Assembly (NCBI GenBank): GCA_021414245.1
Contig: JAIOOU010000012.1
Location: 1-64,000, forward strand
Origin: Chloroflexota bacterium
GTDB lineage: Bacteria; Chloroflexota; Anaerolineae; Anaerolineales; Villigracilaceae
Reading direction: 5' to 3'
Length of the DNA stretch: 64,000 bases
The translations under genes and the position numbers were made by a program. The notes below the pieces were generated by a model that did not search any database, was not told where the DNA came from, and saw nothing but the letters and a program-made list of their open reading frames with translations. Positions 17,310 through 28,544 of the stretch are shown here, piece after piece (the stretch's first letter is position 1; the number at the start of each line of letters is the position of its first letter).

Positions 17310-18266
17310 ATGAAAAATAGTCTGCCATCAAAATCCCTTCAACTGCTGTTGTTCCGGATCATCGATTATGCGGGGCTGTATCCGCCCGCCAATCTCCCGC
17401 TCGAGGAGGCTTTTCGTAATTTCGTGCAATATCAACAGGCCGACGATGTGTGGATGCTGTCCCGCTTCGTCGTTCCCGCGAAGAGGCTGCCCGAACTCTC
17501 CCGGCTTGCGGGTCAGGTGTTTCCGCACGAAGGCACATTGTCCTTTTCAACGTTGGGCAGGGGCGGAAAAAACGCGGAAGAGTTCCTTGAAAACCTCAAA
17601 CTGGATATCGCGGATGTTCTCACCTTTCGGGATGCGCACGGGACGCGCGTGGCCGCAGACATGTTCGAAACGGCCCTGCCTGCCCCGGAATTAACTGAGT
17701 TTCCGCGGGCGCTGGCTCTGGTGACCCGCTCCGCGGATGTGCTCAATAAAAACGGGCTGACCGTGTTTTTTGAGGCGCCGTTTGAAGAGAACTGGCAGGA
17801 GCGGGCGGAGATCCTGATCCGTTCGCTGCGCAAGATCAAGGACAAGCATGTGGGCTTCAAGCTGCGCACCGGGGGAGTGACAGCCGAGGCCTTCCCTACG
17901 GCCGATCAGGTCGCCTGGGCAATTCTTGCGGCGCGCGATGCGGGCGTTCCCTTTAAAGCGACGGCCGGTCTGCATCATCCGATCCGGCATTACAACGACA
18001 GTGTCTCCGCCAAAATGCACGGATTTTTGAACGTCTTCGGCGCCGGTGTGCTGGCTTCGGCAAACAGCCTTTCGCTGGAAGAGACCCGCTCCATTCTTGA
18101 AGATGAAGATCCGCAAAATTTTGTCTTTGACGAATCTGGTTTTTCCTGGAAGAACCTGAGCGCTGCAAACGGACAGATCAGCCGCGTGCGCCATACCTTT
18201 ACTTCATTCGGCAGCTGCAGTTTTGACGATCCGCGTGACGACCTGCGCCGGCTTGGCCTGATGTAG
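17310..18266 (+). CDS. Protein of unknown function next to fumarylacetoacetase
   Basis: A 318-residue soluble protein that I do not recognise. Alternating hydrophobic strands and helices, with segments such as VGFKLRTGG and [14 protein letters not shown], give the look of a TIM-barrel lyase or aldolase. The positions of Lys, His and Arg in these segments hint at a phosphate or carboxylate site. It is followed after 40 bases by the fumarylacetoacetase gene on the same strand, so a role in aromatic acid breakdown is possible. No signal peptide or membrane segment. Confidence 0.75.
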   Translation: MKNSLPSKSLQLLLFRIIDYAGLYPPANLPLEEAFRNFVQYQQADDVWMLSRFVVPAKRLPELSRLAGQVFPHEGTLSFSTLGRGGKNAEEFLENLKLDIADVLTFRDAHGTRVAADMFETALPAPELTEFPRALALVTRSADVLNKNGLTVFFEAPFEENWQERAEILIRSLRKIKDKHVGFKLRTGGVTAEAFPTADQVAWAILAARDAGVPFKATAGLHHPIRHYNDSVSAKMHGFLNVFGAGVLASANSLSLEETRSILEDEDPQNFVFDESGFSWKNLSAANGQISRVRHTFTSFGSCSFDDPRDDLRRLGLM

Positions 18267-18306
18267 TCGTAATTTTCAATCCCATCCGTATCCAAAGGAA
18301 TCCTGC

Positions 18307-19551
18307 ATGCCCCTTAAATCATTTATCGATGTTGCTTCAGATTCGGATTTTCCGGTCCAAAACCTGCCGTATGGGGTGTTTTCAAGCGCATCCCACCCAA
18401 AGCCGCGAATTGGCACGCGCATCGGCGATTGGGTGCTGGACCTGTCGGTTGTGGATGCGGAAAAATTATTCGACCGATCTTATGATTTCTTTGCCGACTC
18501 AACCTTAAATCCCTTCATGGGCGCGGGCCGGGAGGTCTGGCGGGGGATCCGTCAGCAATTGACCAGCCTGTTGAGCAGTGACAGCTCCCCGTTAAAGCAT
18601 GATCCGCTGCGTTCGCGCGCATTCATCCCGGTTCAGGAAGTCCAGATGCACCTGCCGGCTGCCATCGGCGATTACACGGATTTCTATGCCTCGCGCGAAC
18701 ACGCCACCAATGTGGGCATCATGTTTCGCGGCCAGGAAAATGCATTGATGCCAAACTGGCTGCATCTGCCTGTCGGTTATCACGGACGGGCGAGCTCGAT
18801 CGTATTATCCGGCACACAGGTCCGCCGCCCGAAGGGGCAGGTGGCACCCAACGGTGCACCGCCGGAATTTGTCGCTTCGCGCTCGCTGGATTTTGAATTG
18901 GAGATGGGGTTCCTGGTCGGCACGGGAAACGAGCTTGGCGAACCCATTTCCATCAGCCAGGCTCGTGAACATATTTTTGGCATGCTGCTTTTGAACGATT
19001 GGAGTGCGCGCGATATTCAAGCCTGGGAATATCAGCCGCTCGGCCCTTTTCTTGCGAAGAATTTTGCGACCTCGATATCGCCCTGGGTGGTGACGATGGA
19101 GGCGCTGGAGCCCTTCCGTGTGGATGGGCCAAGGCAGGACCCGGCGCCTCTTCCGTACCTGCAGGCTGGTCCCGGCCATGGATACGACATTCAGCTGGAG
19201 GTGACTCTTCAAAGCGGGACCATGAACGCTCCGCAGACCATCTCACGTTCGAACATGAAATACTTATACTGGAGTGTGGAGCAGATGCTCACGCATCATA
19301 CCGTGACCGGCTGCAACATGCGCACGGGGGACCTGTGCGGCACGGGCACGATCAGCGGACCGGCGGAGGACAGTTTCGGTTCGATGCTGGAATTGACCTG
19401 GCGGGGTGAAAGGCCGGTCGTGTTGCCTGGCGGTGAAACGCGAAAATTCCTGCAGGATGGGGATCGCGTGACCATGAAAGGTTATTGTCTGGGGGACGGT
19501 TATCGAATTGGTTTTGGAGAAGTGACAGGAAACATACTTCCCGCGAAATAG
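18307..19551 (+). CDS. fahA: Fumarylacetoacetase
   Basis: Hydrolyses fumarylacetoacetate to fumarate and acetoacetate, the last step of tyrosine/homogentisate breakdown. The 414 residues match full-length FAH. An N-terminal SH3-like domain (about 1-115) precedes the catalytic domain with metal and catalytic residues in [27 protein letters not shown] and [15 protein letters not shown]. No homogentisate dioxygenase or HPD gene is nearby. A strong terminator follows. Confidence 0.94.
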   Translation: MPLKSFIDVASDSDFPVQNLPYGVFSSASHPKPRIGTRIGDWVLDLSVVDAEKLFDRSYDFFADSTLNPFMGAGREVWRGIRQQLTSLLSSDSSPLKHDPLRSRAFIPVQEVQMHLPAAIGDYTDFYASREHATNVGIMFRGQENALMPNWLHLPVGYHGRASSIVLSGTQVRRPKGQVAPNGAPPEFVASRSLDFELEMGFLVGTGNELGEPISISQAREHIFGMLLLNDWSARDIQAWEYQPLGPFLAKNFATSISPWVVTMEALEPFRVDGPRQDPAPLPYLQAGPGHGYDIQLEVTLQSGTMNAPQTISRSNMKYLYWSVEQMLTHHTVTGCNMRTGDLCGTGTISGPAEDSFGSMLELTWRGERPVVLPGGETRKFLQDGDRVTMKGYCLGDGYRIGFGEVTGNILPAK

Positions 19552-19555
19552 AAAT

Positions 19556-19589
19556 AAAAAAGTCCCCGCAAATGGCGGGGACTTTTTTT
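19556..19589. terminator. Bidirectional terminator after fahA
   Basis: AAAAAAGTCCCCGC (19556-19569) pairs with GCGGGGACTTTTTT (19575-19588) around a short loop. It separates two convergent genes and has T-tracts for both directions. Confidence 0.9.
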
Positions 19590-19602
19590 ATCAACAACAA
19601 CT

Positions 19603-19851
19603 TTACCGGCGGACGAGTCCGACCACGAAGAGCAAAACCACCGCGCCGATCACCGCCACGAGCAGACTCCATAAGTCGAAGCCGGTCAGACCTTCGTAGC
19701 CCAGCGCGTTCATAATGGCTCCGCCCAGAAATGCGCCGACGATGCCGACCACGATGTTGGCGATTGCGCCCATTCTCTTGTTCCTGCCCATGACGATGCT
19801 GGCGATCCAGCCGGCCAGTGCACCCAGGATGATCCATGCCAAGATATTCAT
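19603..19851 (-). CDS. GlsB/YeaQ/YmgE family small membrane protein
   Basis: An 82-residue protein with three hydrophobic segments and the family pattern LGALAGWIASIVMG then GIVGAFLGG. These small inner-membrane proteins (Transgly_assoc family) are often stress-induced; the biochemical role is unknown. It ends just after a terminator shared with the convergent fahA. A purine-rich GGAGGCAG precedes its start. Confidence 0.9.
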   Translation of the reverse strand: MNILAWIILGALAGWIASIVMGRNKRMGAIANIVVGIVGAFLGGAIMNALGYEGLTGFDLWSLLVAVIGAVVLLFVVGLVRR

Positions 19852-19965
19852 TCTGCCTCCATTAAGAATAAGAATTGAGTGTTTATTCCAGCGCTTTAAT
19901 TATAATGCAGTTGTATTTTGAGATCGATCCGGTGCGGGTTGAAACAAAACAAACAGGGAGTAGAA

Positions 19966-20595
19966 ATGAAGATCATTGTATTCGGCGCTTCAGGCGGATT
20001 GGGCGGGAAGGTCCTTGAGCAGGCTCTGGATCAGGGATATGGGGTGACCGCTTTTGTACGGACCCCATCCAGGCTTGGGATTCAACACCAGGGCTTGACT
20101 GTCTTTCAGGGCGATGTGTTGGACGCGGACGCGGTCAAGAGGGCGATGGCCGGGCAGGGTGCCGTCGTCAGCACGTTGGGACCAACCCATCCGCCGCTGC
20201 CGGGCATGATGGAAAACGCGGCGAGGAATATTCTGGCAGGCATGCAGGCACATGGTATCCGGCGCCTGATCTCCACCACAGGCGCCGGCGTTCGAGACCC
20301 GCTGGACCAGCCGAAATTCATTGATCGCTTGATGAGCATGTTCCTTAATCTCATGGCAAAAGACGTCCTGCTTGATTCAGCGGCAAACGCGAAGGCGATT
20401 CGATCCTCGGATCTCGATTGGACCATTGTGCGCTTCCCAAGGTTAATGGACGGGGAGCGCACGGGGAAATATCGTGTTGGGTATGTTGGGAAAGACTCAG
20501 GAATACAAATTTCCCGCGCGGACGGGGCGGACTTTATTTTGAAGGAATTGTTGGAAGGGAAGTGGGTCCGGAAATCCCCGATCGTGAGTTATTAA
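19966..20595 (+). CDS. NAD(P)-binding SDR-like protein (NmrA type)
   Basis: A 209-residue atypical short-chain dehydrogenase. The dinucleotide motif IVFGASGGLGGKVLEQAL is at the N-terminus, and RLISTTGAGV lies near 100. There is no clear YxxxK catalytic pair, as in NAD(P)H-binding reductase or regulator subfamilies. The ATG at 19966 is chosen because GGGAG lies seven bases upstream; the open frame extends 16 codons further. It ends at a strong terminator. Confidence 0.85.
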   Translation: MKIIVFGASGGLGGKVLEQALDQGYGVTAFVRTPSRLGIQHQGLTVFQGDVLDADAVKRAMAGQGAVVSTLGPTHPPLPGMMENAARNILAGMQAHGIRRLISTTGAGVRDPLDQPKFIDRLMSMFLNLMAKDVLLDSAANAKAIRSSDLDWTIVRFPRLMDGERTGKYRVGYVGKDSGIQISRADGADFILKELLEGKWVRKSPIVSY

Positions 20596-20596
20596 C

Positions 20597-20634
20597 CTTC
20601 ATAAACCCCCATCAGCCGATGGGGGTTTATGAAG
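20597..20634. terminator. Perfect 17-bp-stem terminator between convergent genes
   Basis: CTTCATAAACCCCCATC (20597-20613) and its exact reverse complement (20618-20634) enclose a four-base loop. The stem has no long T-tract, but its strength and its position between two convergent stops support termination. Confidence 0.8.
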
Positions 20635-20644
20635 CTCTCCGGAG

Positions 20645-21391
20645 CTATGCGGTGATCAAATCGGCCGGTAAATGATCGGTTCGATTGAGATACGAAATCA
20701 GGAGTTCATCCCTGCGCAATTCGAAGCGGCTGATCGAGCAGTTGTTGAGCAGGAACCAGGATTTCATGTCGTGCGATGCCTGCCGCCAGGGGAGGTTTAG
20801 CATGGCGGAGATCAACCGCACAAAAAACCCGCCGTGGCTGAAGAAGGCGATGCGTTGTTCGGGTTGACCCTCGCGATCCCCGTGACGGGCGAGCAACTCT
20901 GCAAGGACCCGGTCCGCGCGGGGCTGGCGCTCCTCCTCGGTTTCGAAGGGACGATTCCACCAGCCCGAGTCATCGTAATGGTCCGGCAGTTTCAATTCAG
21001 GGAAGTTCTTTTCATAAAATGAACGCGGCCTGCCGGAAAGCCCGTTGAAACGATTGGCCTCTTCCCGTGCGTAGATCCCGCCTTCCTCGTGAATTTCCGT
21101 CCAGGCTGTGAACGGGACATCGCCCAATGCCCGCGCGGTGGGGGCGGCCGTGTCCACTGCGCGTTCCATCAGGCTGGTGTAGATGTGGGTAAATCCGTAT
21201 CCGTATTGGTTCTGGATATTCCATGCATTTTCATCGGTGATGTGCTGTTTTTCCTTCAGGTACTTTGCGAGATATTGCGCCTGTTCAAGGCCAATATCGG
21301 TCAGGTATGGGTCCGGATGTTCCTCGTATTCGGGATTCTTCCAGTTTACGTTGTTGATTGATTGTCCGTGACGGATGAAGTAAAGTTCCAT
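20645..21391 (-). CDS. Histidine phosphatase superfamily protein
   Basis: A 248-residue cytosolic phosphoglycerate-mutase-like phosphatase. The catalytic FIRHGQSINN is at the N-terminus, a supporting Arg is in SLMERAVDTAAPTARALG and the second His is in AFFSHGGFFVRL. The family removes phosphate from varied small molecules; the substrate is unknown. A hairpin separates it from purA downstream of that gene. Confidence 0.9.
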   Translation of the reverse strand: MELYFIRHGQSINNVNWKNPEYEEHPDPYLTDIGLEQAQYLAKYLKEKQHITDENAWNIQNQYGYGFTHIYTSLMERAVDTAAPTARALGDVPFTAWTEIHEEGGIYAREEANRFNGLSGRPRSFYEKNFPELKLPDHYDDSGWWNRPFETEEERQPRADRVLAELLARHGDREGQPEQRIAFFSHGGFFVRLISAMLNLPWRQASHDMKSWFLLNNCSISRFELRRDELLISYLNRTDHLPADLITA

Positions 21392-21422
21392 AATGTTTAT
21401 TAAACCTTGCTATCTTGATATA

Positions 21423-21457
21423 CAGACCTCCGGGTTCCTAGCGAACCCGGAGGTCTG
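21423..21457. terminator. Hairpin terminator downstream of purA
   Basis: CAGACCTCCGGGTTC (21423-21437) pairs perfectly with GAACCCGGAGGTCTG (21443-21457). It lies just after the purA stop on the minus strand. The T-tract is weak. Confidence 0.75.
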
Positions 21458-21463
21458 ATTTGC

Positions 21464-22777
<1,314 letters not shown>

Positions 22778-22782
22778 TTAAC

Positions 22783-22852
22783 GCGTCCCACCTGACCCGG
22801 AAACTGGTTCTGCTGCGTTTGGCCGATCCAGGCCCACGGTCAGGGAGGATGC
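22783..22852. promoter_or_regulatory. Structured element between purA and guaB
   Basis: GCGTCCCACCTGACC (22783-22797) pairs with GGTCAGGGAGGATGC (22838-22852) over 13 positions with one small internal mismatch and a G-T pair. The enclosed 40 bases can form a further stem. It could be an RNA leader element for either gene or a regulator site. It does not match a riboswitch or SRP RNA that I can recognise. Confidence 0.4.
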
Positions 22853-22925
22853 GGGTTGCCCTCCAATGGACTCACAGGGAAGCATTATAATTCGGGCGGT
22901 TCGATTTTGGTTTTAAGGAGTCAGG

Positions 22926-24365
22926 ATGAAAATTTTGCAGGATACTGCCTTAACCTATGACGATGTGCTGCTCGTTCCGCAATACTCCGATGTGGATTCA
23001 CGCCGCAAACTTTCCACGCAGACGAAACTGACCCGGGAGATTTCCCTTCAGATCCCGATCGTCTCCGCCAACATGGATGTGGTCACGGAAAGCGACATGG
23101 CCATTGCGATGGCGCGCGAAGGCGGAATCGGCATCATCCACCGCTTTCTTTCGATCGATGAACAGGCCCGCCAAATTCAAAGGGTCAAGAAGGCCGAGTC
23201 TTTCATCGTGGAAAATCCGATCTCCCTGACTGTGACCCACACCATTGGGGACATCAAAAAGCTTGTCGATGAAACCGGCTCGGGCGGAATCCTGATCCTG
23301 GATGAAATGGAGAAGCTGGCAGGCATCATCACCACCCGCGACCTGCTGTTTGAAAACGACCTCGGCAAATCGGTCTCCGCTCTGATGCAGAGGAAGGTCA
23401 TTACGGCCTCGTCCGAGATCACCTTGAAGGAAGCTGAGAAATTGCTGCATGAACACCGCATTGAAAAACTGCCGCTCGTGGACAAGGACGGCCGCGTCAC
23501 CGGCCTGGTGACTTTAAAGGACATTATGCAGATCACACAGTATCCCACGGCCACCAAGGATTCGCGCGGACGATTGATCGTGGGCGCCGCGGTGGGCGTG
23601 CGGGACAAGGAAATGCGCCGGGTGGAAGCCGCCTTACAGGCTGGCGCGGACTGCATCGTGGTGGATATTGCACACGGCGATTCCAGCCTTGAGATCGACA
23701 TGATCAAGAACATCCGCAAACATTATCCCAAGGCGCAGATCATCGGCGGGAACGTGGCCACCGGGGACGGGACCAAACGCCTGATCGATGCGGGTGTGGA
23801 TTGTGTAAAGGTTGGGGTGGGACCGGGCTCGATCTGCATCACGCGCATCGTCGCGGGTTCAGGCGTACCGCAACTGTCCGCGGTGATCGAATGCGCCGAG
23901 GCGGCCCGCAGTGCGGGTGTGCCCATCATTGCCGATGGCGGCATCCGCCAGCCCGGCGATGTGGCCAAGGCCATCGCGGCCGGCGCACAGACGGTCATGA
24001 TCGGGAGCATGCTGGCGGGCACAGATGAAAGCCCGGGCATGATCATGACCCGCAGGGGACATCGCTACAAGGCGTCCCGCGGCATGGCTTCGCGCGAAGC
24101 GACCATCGACCGCAATCGCAAGGAAGGCAATGACCTGACCCAGGAGGAGATCGAGGAGTATGTAGCCGAAGGGGTCGAGGCGGCCGTTCCGTATCGCGGC
24201 AAGACGCGCGAAGTGCTCACTCAACTGGTGGGCGGCCTGCAATCGGGCATGAGCTACAGCGGAGTGCACACCCTTGAAGAGTTCCAGAAAAAAGCCATTT
24301 TTGTACGCATGACGGGAGCCGGGTTGAAAGAGTCCGGCCCGCATGATGTGGAAGTATTGGGCTGA
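22926..24365 (+). CDS. guaB: IMP dehydrogenase
   Basis: Oxidises IMP to XMP with NAD, the committed step of GMP synthesis. The 479 residues cover a TIM barrel interrupted by two CBS domains (about 92-205). The catalytic C304 is in [13 protein letters not shown], and the flap segment RNRKEGN is present near 395. A GGAG site lies close before the ATG, and TATAAT at 22887 may be its -10 box. The last base overlaps the first of an unused upstream ATG of the next gene. Confidence 0.96.
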   Translation: MKILQDTALTYDDVLLVPQYSDVDSRRKLSTQTKLTREISLQIPIVSANMDVVTESDMAIAMAREGGIGIIHRFLSIDEQARQIQRVKKAESFIVENPISLTVTHTIGDIKKLVDETGSGGILILDEMEKLAGIITTRDLLFENDLGKSVSALMQRKVITASSEITLKEAEKLLHEHRIEKLPLVDKDGRVTGLVTLKDIMQITQYPTATKDSRGRLIVGAAVGVRDKEMRRVEAALQAGADCIVVDIAHGDSSLEIDMIKNIRKHYPKAQIIGGNVATGDGTKRLIDAGVDCVKVGVGPGSICITRIVAGSGVPQLSAVIECAEAARSAGVPIIADGGIRQPGDVAKAIAAGAQTVMIGSMLAGTDESPGMIMTRRGHRYKASRGMASREATIDRNRKEGNDLTQEEIEEYVAEGVEAAVPYRGKTREVLTQLVGGLQSGMSYSGVHTLEEFQKKAIFVRMTGAGLKESGPHDVEVLG

Positions 24366-24379
24366 TGGAGCGGAGCACC

Positions 24380-25717
24380 ATGACAAAACAAAATACGGCA
24401 GCCTGGATCGAAAAGGATAGGAAACAGCTTCACCCCACCTATCATCCCAAATCCCACGCGAATCCGCTCGTCATCGAACGCGGAGAGGGAGTCTGGCTGT
24501 ACACCACGGACGGGCAGAAGATCCTGGATGGCATGGCCGGACTGTGGAATGTCAATGTGGGTTACGGTCATGAGGAATTGGCGAAGGCCGCTTACGATCA
24601 AATGAGGGAACTGGCCTTCACTTCCAATTTTTCAGGGATGACCAACCTGCCTTCAATTGCCCTGGCGGATAAGCTGGCCGGCTTTGCCTATGAAGGATTG
24701 AATACCACTCTCTTTACCTCCGGCGGTTCGGAGGCCAATGATTCGGCCTTCAAGACCGCCCGTTATTATTGGAAACGAAGAGGCAGGCCCGGCAAATACA
24801 AGATCATTGCCCGCAAGGGCGCTTATCACGGCATCACGCTGGCGGCCACGTTTGCCACCGGCCTTGAAAAATATCACAGCATGTTCGGCCCGGCCATGGA
24901 CGGTTTTGTTCATATCCCTGCACCCAATCCATACCGTTATGAAGGCCAGGTCAAGGCCGGAGAGACGATCGGTCAGGCCGCGGCGCGCGAATTGGAGGAA
25001 GCCATCCTGCGCGAAGGCCAGAATAGCGTGGCGGCCTTTATTGCGGAACCGGTCATGGGCGTGGGCGGTGTGATCGTTCCGCCCGCGGACTATTTTCCGC
25101 TTGTGCGCGCGATCTGTGACCAATACGGGATCCTGTTCATCGCAGACGAGGTCATCACCGGATTTGGCCGGACCGGGGAATGGTTCGCCCTTAATCATTG
25201 GAATGTAAAACCGGACATGCTTGCATTTGCCAAGGCCATCACGAGCGGGTACGCCCCATTGGGCGGCATCCAGCTTTCTGATCAGATTCGCGAGACGATG
25301 GAAAGCGCGCCTGAATCCGAGGCCTACATGCATGGGTATACATATTCGGGTCACGCCATGGCCTGCGCCGTGGGCTTGAAAAACCTGGAGATCATGGAAC
25401 GCGATCATTATCCAAAACGCGCCCGTGAATTGGGAAAACGACTCTTGGATGGACTAAAGACCCTGAGCGAGTTTCCCTTTGTGGGTGATGTGCGCGGCCT
25501 GGGGCTGGTGTGCGGCGTGGAGATCGTTTCCAATAAGGAGACCAAAGCCGCCGACCCCGCCAGGACCATGCAGATCTTCAAGGCTGCCCAGGAACTCGGG
25601 CTGCGTTCACGTCCGTTGGGAAATACGCTGGCCTTCTCGCCTCCGCTTTCCATCACCGCGGATGAGGTTGACGAGATCATCAAACGACTGGGCGCCGCCA
25701 TGGATCGTGCAGCATGA
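24380..25717 (+). CDS. Class III aminotransferase (omega-amino acid:pyruvate type)
   Basis: A 445-residue PLP-dependent transaminase. It shows TSGGSEANDSAFKTAR (phosphate loop), LFIADEVITGFGRTGEWF and the PLP lysine in LAFAKAITSGYAPLGG. The pattern fits beta-alanine, putrescine or taurine-type omega-transaminases using pyruvate; the exact substrate is unknown. The ATG at 24380 is chosen because GGAG elements precede it; an ATG five codons earlier overlaps the guaB stop. Confidence 0.9.
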   Translation: MTKQNTAAWIEKDRKQLHPTYHPKSHANPLVIERGEGVWLYTTDGQKILDGMAGLWNVNVGYGHEELAKAAYDQMRELAFTSNFSGMTNLPSIALADKLAGFAYEGLNTTLFTSGGSEANDSAFKTARYYWKRRGRPGKYKIIARKGAYHGITLAATFATGLEKYHSMFGPAMDGFVHIPAPNPYRYEGQVKAGETIGQAAARELEEAILREGQNSVAAFIAEPVMGVGGVIVPPADYFPLVRAICDQYGILFIADEVITGFGRTGEWFALNHWNVKPDMLAFAKAITSGYAPLGGIQLSDQIRETMESAPESEAYMHGYTYSGHAMACAVGLKNLEIMERDHYPKRARELGKRLLDGLKTLSEFPFVGDVRGLGLVCGVEIVSNKETKAADPARTMQIFKAAQELGLRSRPLGNTLAFSPPLSITADEVDEIIKRLGAAMDRAA

Positions 25718-25737
25718 TGCTTAACCTGTAAATCGAT

Positions 25738-27693
25738 ATGTCTGTTTACCTTCACGATATTCCGCTCTCTCAAGCCCAGGCCCGCCTGCGCGAAGCCTTG
25801 CAGGATGCCGGCCTGTGGTGTGTGTCTGGTACCGAGAACATTCCGTTGGATGAAAATGCCCTGGGCCGCGTCACTGCGGAACCGGTCTGGGCCCGGATCT
25901 CCTCTCCGCATTATCACGCCTCCGCGATGGATGGATTCGCGCTGCGGGCGGTCTCCACGAATGGTGCCATGCCGTCCGCGCCGGTAACCCTGTTCATCGG
26001 TCCCGAGGCGCAGTATGTGGATACAGGCGATCCGCTGCCGGAATGGGCGAATGCAGTCATCCCGATCGAGAATGTTGAATCGCTCGATGAGCAGGGCCGC
26101 ATCACAAAGGAAATCCGCGCTCCCAGGTCGATCCGGATTCGCGCAGCCGTCGCGCCCTGGAGTCACGTGCGGCCGCTGGGAGAGGATATCGTTGCAACAC
26201 AGTTGGTCCTGCCGGCGGGACATTCCCTGCGCCCGGTGGATCTGGGCGCCATTGCGGCATCCGGACATCAGAACATCACGGTCGCGCGCAAGCCGAAAGT
26301 TGCCATTTTGCCTACCGGCACGGAGTTGGTCCCGATCGGGTCCAACCTAGGATCCGGCGACATTCTCGAATACAATTCGCTGGTGATGGCGGCGCAGGTC
26401 CGGAACATGGGTGGGGAACCGACCCGTTATCCGATCACGAAGGACGATTTTGAGCTGATCTGCGAACGCGTATCGGAAGCTGCGCAAACCCATGACCTGA
26501 TTCTTCTGAATGCGGGCTCCTCCGCTGGTGCCGAGGATTTCTCGGCCAGGGTGGTTGAAAAACTCGGCACGCTTTTGGTGCACGGGGTGGCGGTCCGGCC
26601 CGGTCACCCTGTGATTCTGGGAATGATCAATCGGGAACGGCAAATCCCCATCATCGGCGTTCCCGGATACCCGGTGTCTGCCGCACTGACCATCGATATT
26701 TTTGTGGAACCCGTCATCGCAAAATGGTTGGGCCGCCGTCCGAATGAACTCCCGACCGAAATGGCAACGCTCACACGCAAACTGGTCTCCCCTGCGGGCG
26801 ACGATGATTTTGTGCGGGTGGCGGTTGGCAATGTGGGCGATAAGCTGCTGGCGGCACCTCTCTCGCGCGGTGCGGGCGTGATCACCTCGCTCGTGCAGGC
26901 CGACGGTCTGGCCCTGCTTCCGAGCGGGGTGCAGGGCATGGATGCAGGCGAAAAGGTCAAAGTGCATTTGTATCGCAGCCGGACCGAGATCGAGCGGACG
27001 ATCCTGTGCATCGGCTCGCATGATATGACGCTTGACCTGCTCGCGCAGTTTCTCGCCGAACATGACCGCCGGCTGGCTTCCGCGAATGTCGGGTCACAGG
27101 GCGGGCTGGTCGCCTTGCGGCGCGGAGAAGCGCATTTGGCCGGGTCACATTTACTGGACCCCAAAGACGGCTCTTATAATATTTCCTACATCCGGCAATA
27201 CATGCCGGATGTGCCCGTTAAAGTGGTCGCTCTTGTGGGCCGGGACCAGGGGCTGATCGTTAGGAAGGGCAACCCAAAGGGTGTTAAAAGCTTGAAGGAC
27301 CTTGGCAGGCGCGAGGTCCAGTTCGTGAACCGCCAGCGCGGGGCCGGCACGCGCGTGCTTTTGGATTATCATTTAAGTCTGCTGAACATGCCGGCGGATC
27401 GAATCCTCGGCTATCCTGAAGAGGAGTATACTCATCTGGGTGTCGCCGCTGCGGTGGCTTCGGGCCGTGCAGATTGCGGACTTGGGATCGCCGCAGCCGC
27501 CCAGGCCCTTGACCTGGATTTTGTTCCGCTTTATCAGGAACGATACGACCTGGTCATTCCAAAGGAACATGCCGGCGGAGAATTGCTTTCGCCGTTGTTC
27601 GACCTGCTTGATTCGGCGGGCTTTCGCGAATCCGTGTCAAAATTAACCGGCTATGACGTTTCGGTAATGGGTAAAATCATTCTGGAGGATTAA
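25738..27693 (+). CDS. MoeA molybdotransferase fused to a PBP-like substrate-binding domain
   Basis: A 651-residue two-part protein. Residues about 10-405 are MoeA-like, inserting molybdate into adenylated molybdopterin, with DGFALRA, PTGTELVPIG, SSAGAEDFSARVVEKLG and GVPGYPVSAAL. Residues about 420-640 resemble a type 2 periplasmic-binding (PBP_like) domain, with IGSHDMTLDLLAQFL and RQRGAGTRVLLDYHL. The fusion occurs in several bacteria and archaea and may let MoeA sense molybdate, tungstate or a cofactor. No good ribosome site is seen before the ATG. No other molybdopterin gene is in the window. Confidence 0.9.
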   Translation: MSVYLHDIPLSQAQARLREALQDAGLWCVSGTENIPLDENALGRVTAEPVWARISSPHYHASAMDGFALRAVSTNGAMPSAPVTLFIGPEAQYVDTGDPLPEWANAVIPIENVESLDEQGRITKEIRAPRSIRIRAAVAPWSHVRPLGEDIVATQLVLPAGHSLRPVDLGAIAASGHQNITVARKPKVAILPTGTELVPIGSNLGSGDILEYNSLVMAAQVRNMGGEPTRYPITKDDFELICERVSEAAQTHDLILLNAGSSAGAEDFSARVVEKLGTLLVHGVAVRPGHPVILGMINRERQIPIIGVPGYPVSAALTIDIFVEPVIAKWLGRRPNELPTEMATLTRKLVSPAGDDDFVRVAVGNVGDKLLAAPLSRGAGVITSLVQADGLALLPSGVQGMDAGEKVKVHLYRSRTEIERTILCIGSHDMTLDLLAQFLAEHDRRLASANVGSQGGLVALRRGEAHLAGSHLLDPKDGSYNISYIRQYMPDVPVKVVALVGRDQGLIVRKGNPKGVKSLKDLGRREVQFVNRQRGAGTRVLLDYHLSLLNMPADRILGYPEEEYTHLGVAAAVASGRADCGLGIAAAAQALDLDFVPLYQERYDLVIPKEHAGGELLSPLFDLLDSAGFRESVSKLTGYDVSVMGKIILED

Positions 27694-27698
27694 GATCT

Positions 27699-28079
27699 AT
27701 GGACGGTGTGCTAAACGAAGGTTTAATTATCGACGATAATCGTCAGACGGCGGATGCCCTGCAGCAGATGCTTGAAATTTTGGATTTGCCCGCACGGGTG
27801 GCCTATGGCTCCAGCCCGGCCATGTCGGTGCTGGGGACGTTGATCCCGCGTTTTGTCTGTCTGGATATTAATATGCCCGGTGTGGACGGCACCGAGGTGC
27901 TGGCGTACATCCGGCGCGATCCGCGCCTGAACAAGATGCCGGTCATCGTGATCACCTCCGACGATCAGCCGGAGACCCGCGCGCATGTGATGAAGATCGG
28001 CGCGCAGGCCATGTTGATCAAACCGGCCACGATCGATGCGCTCGAAAGCGCCTTCAAGAAGGCCGGCATTCTCGCCTGA
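27699..28079 (+). CDS. Single-domain receiver (CheY-like) protein
   Basis: A 126-residue stand-alone receiver domain. The acidic pair is in LIIDDNRQ, the phospho-acceptor Asp in VCLDINMPGVDG and the conserved Lys near LIKPAT. There is no output domain, so it probably acts in a phosphorelay or by protein contact. It starts six bases after the MoeA fusion, with GGAGG inside that gene's end, so the two are likely cotranscribed. A terminator follows. Confidence 0.9.
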   Translation: MDGVLNEGLIIDDNRQTADALQQMLEILDLPARVAYGSSPAMSVLGTLIPRFVCLDINMPGVDGTEVLAYIRRDPRLNKMPVIVITSDDQPETRAHVMKIGAQAMLIKPATIDALESAFKKAGILA

Positions 28080-28097
28080 GATTTAAACAAAGGGATA

Positions 28098-28129
28098 CAA
28101 AAGCGCCCATTTATTAATGGGCGCTTTTG
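28098..28129. terminator. Bidirectional terminator
   Basis: CAAAAGCGCCCATT (28098-28111) pairs with AATGGGCGCTTTTG (28116-28129) around TTAT. It ends the guaB-side plus-strand run and the convergent minus-strand gene at 28149. Confidence 0.88.
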
Positions 28130-28148
28130 TTACGGCTGAGGCCGCCCA

Positions 28149-28544
28149 TTAGCTCTTGAATACTTTCGCCATTAATGCGATGAATAAGGCCGCAAGCAAC
28201 AGCCAGATCGAGATAATCATAACGGCGGCTGTCCGGTTGACAGGCTTGCCTTGACGGATGATTTCCTGTGCTTTTTCCCGGCTTTCAATCATTATATTTT
28301 TTGGAATCATGGAAAGCGCAATCTTGATTCCCAAAGGAATGAGTACCAGGTCATCCAAATATCCCAGAATGGGAATGAAGTCCGGAATTAGGTCGATTGG
28401 GCTGAAGGCATACCCAACGATGCAACCGGTAAAAATCCTGGTGTATAGGGGAACTCTTGGGTCCCGATAAGCCAGGTATAGGGCATAGACTTCGATTTTG
28501 AGTTTCCCGGCTTTTTGTTTCCATTGTTCGATAAACTGCCCCAT
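28149..28544 (-). CDS. DUF1232 (YkvA-like) membrane protein
   Basis: A 131-residue protein. A YkvA/DUF1232 core (YLAYRDPRVPLYTRIFTG to FSPIDLIPDFIPILGYLDD) is followed by a C-terminal membrane helix. The function of the family is unknown. The ATG at 28544 is preceded by AAGGAAAACC; the open frame extends 64 codons upstream without family similarity and is rejected as coding. Confidence 0.85.
   Translation of the reverse strand: MGQFIEQWKQKAGKLKIEVYALYLAYRDPRVPLYTRIFTGCIVGYAFSPIDLIPDFIPILGYLDDLVLIPLGIKIALSMIPKNIMIESREKAQEIIRQGKPVNRTAAVMIISIWLLLAALFIALMAKVFKS

Noticed and set aside
22783-22852. Possible SRP (4.5S) RNA or known riboswitch
   Set aside because: The conserved GGAAGGAAGCAGC apical loop of SRP RNA is absent and no known riboswitch core was recognised.
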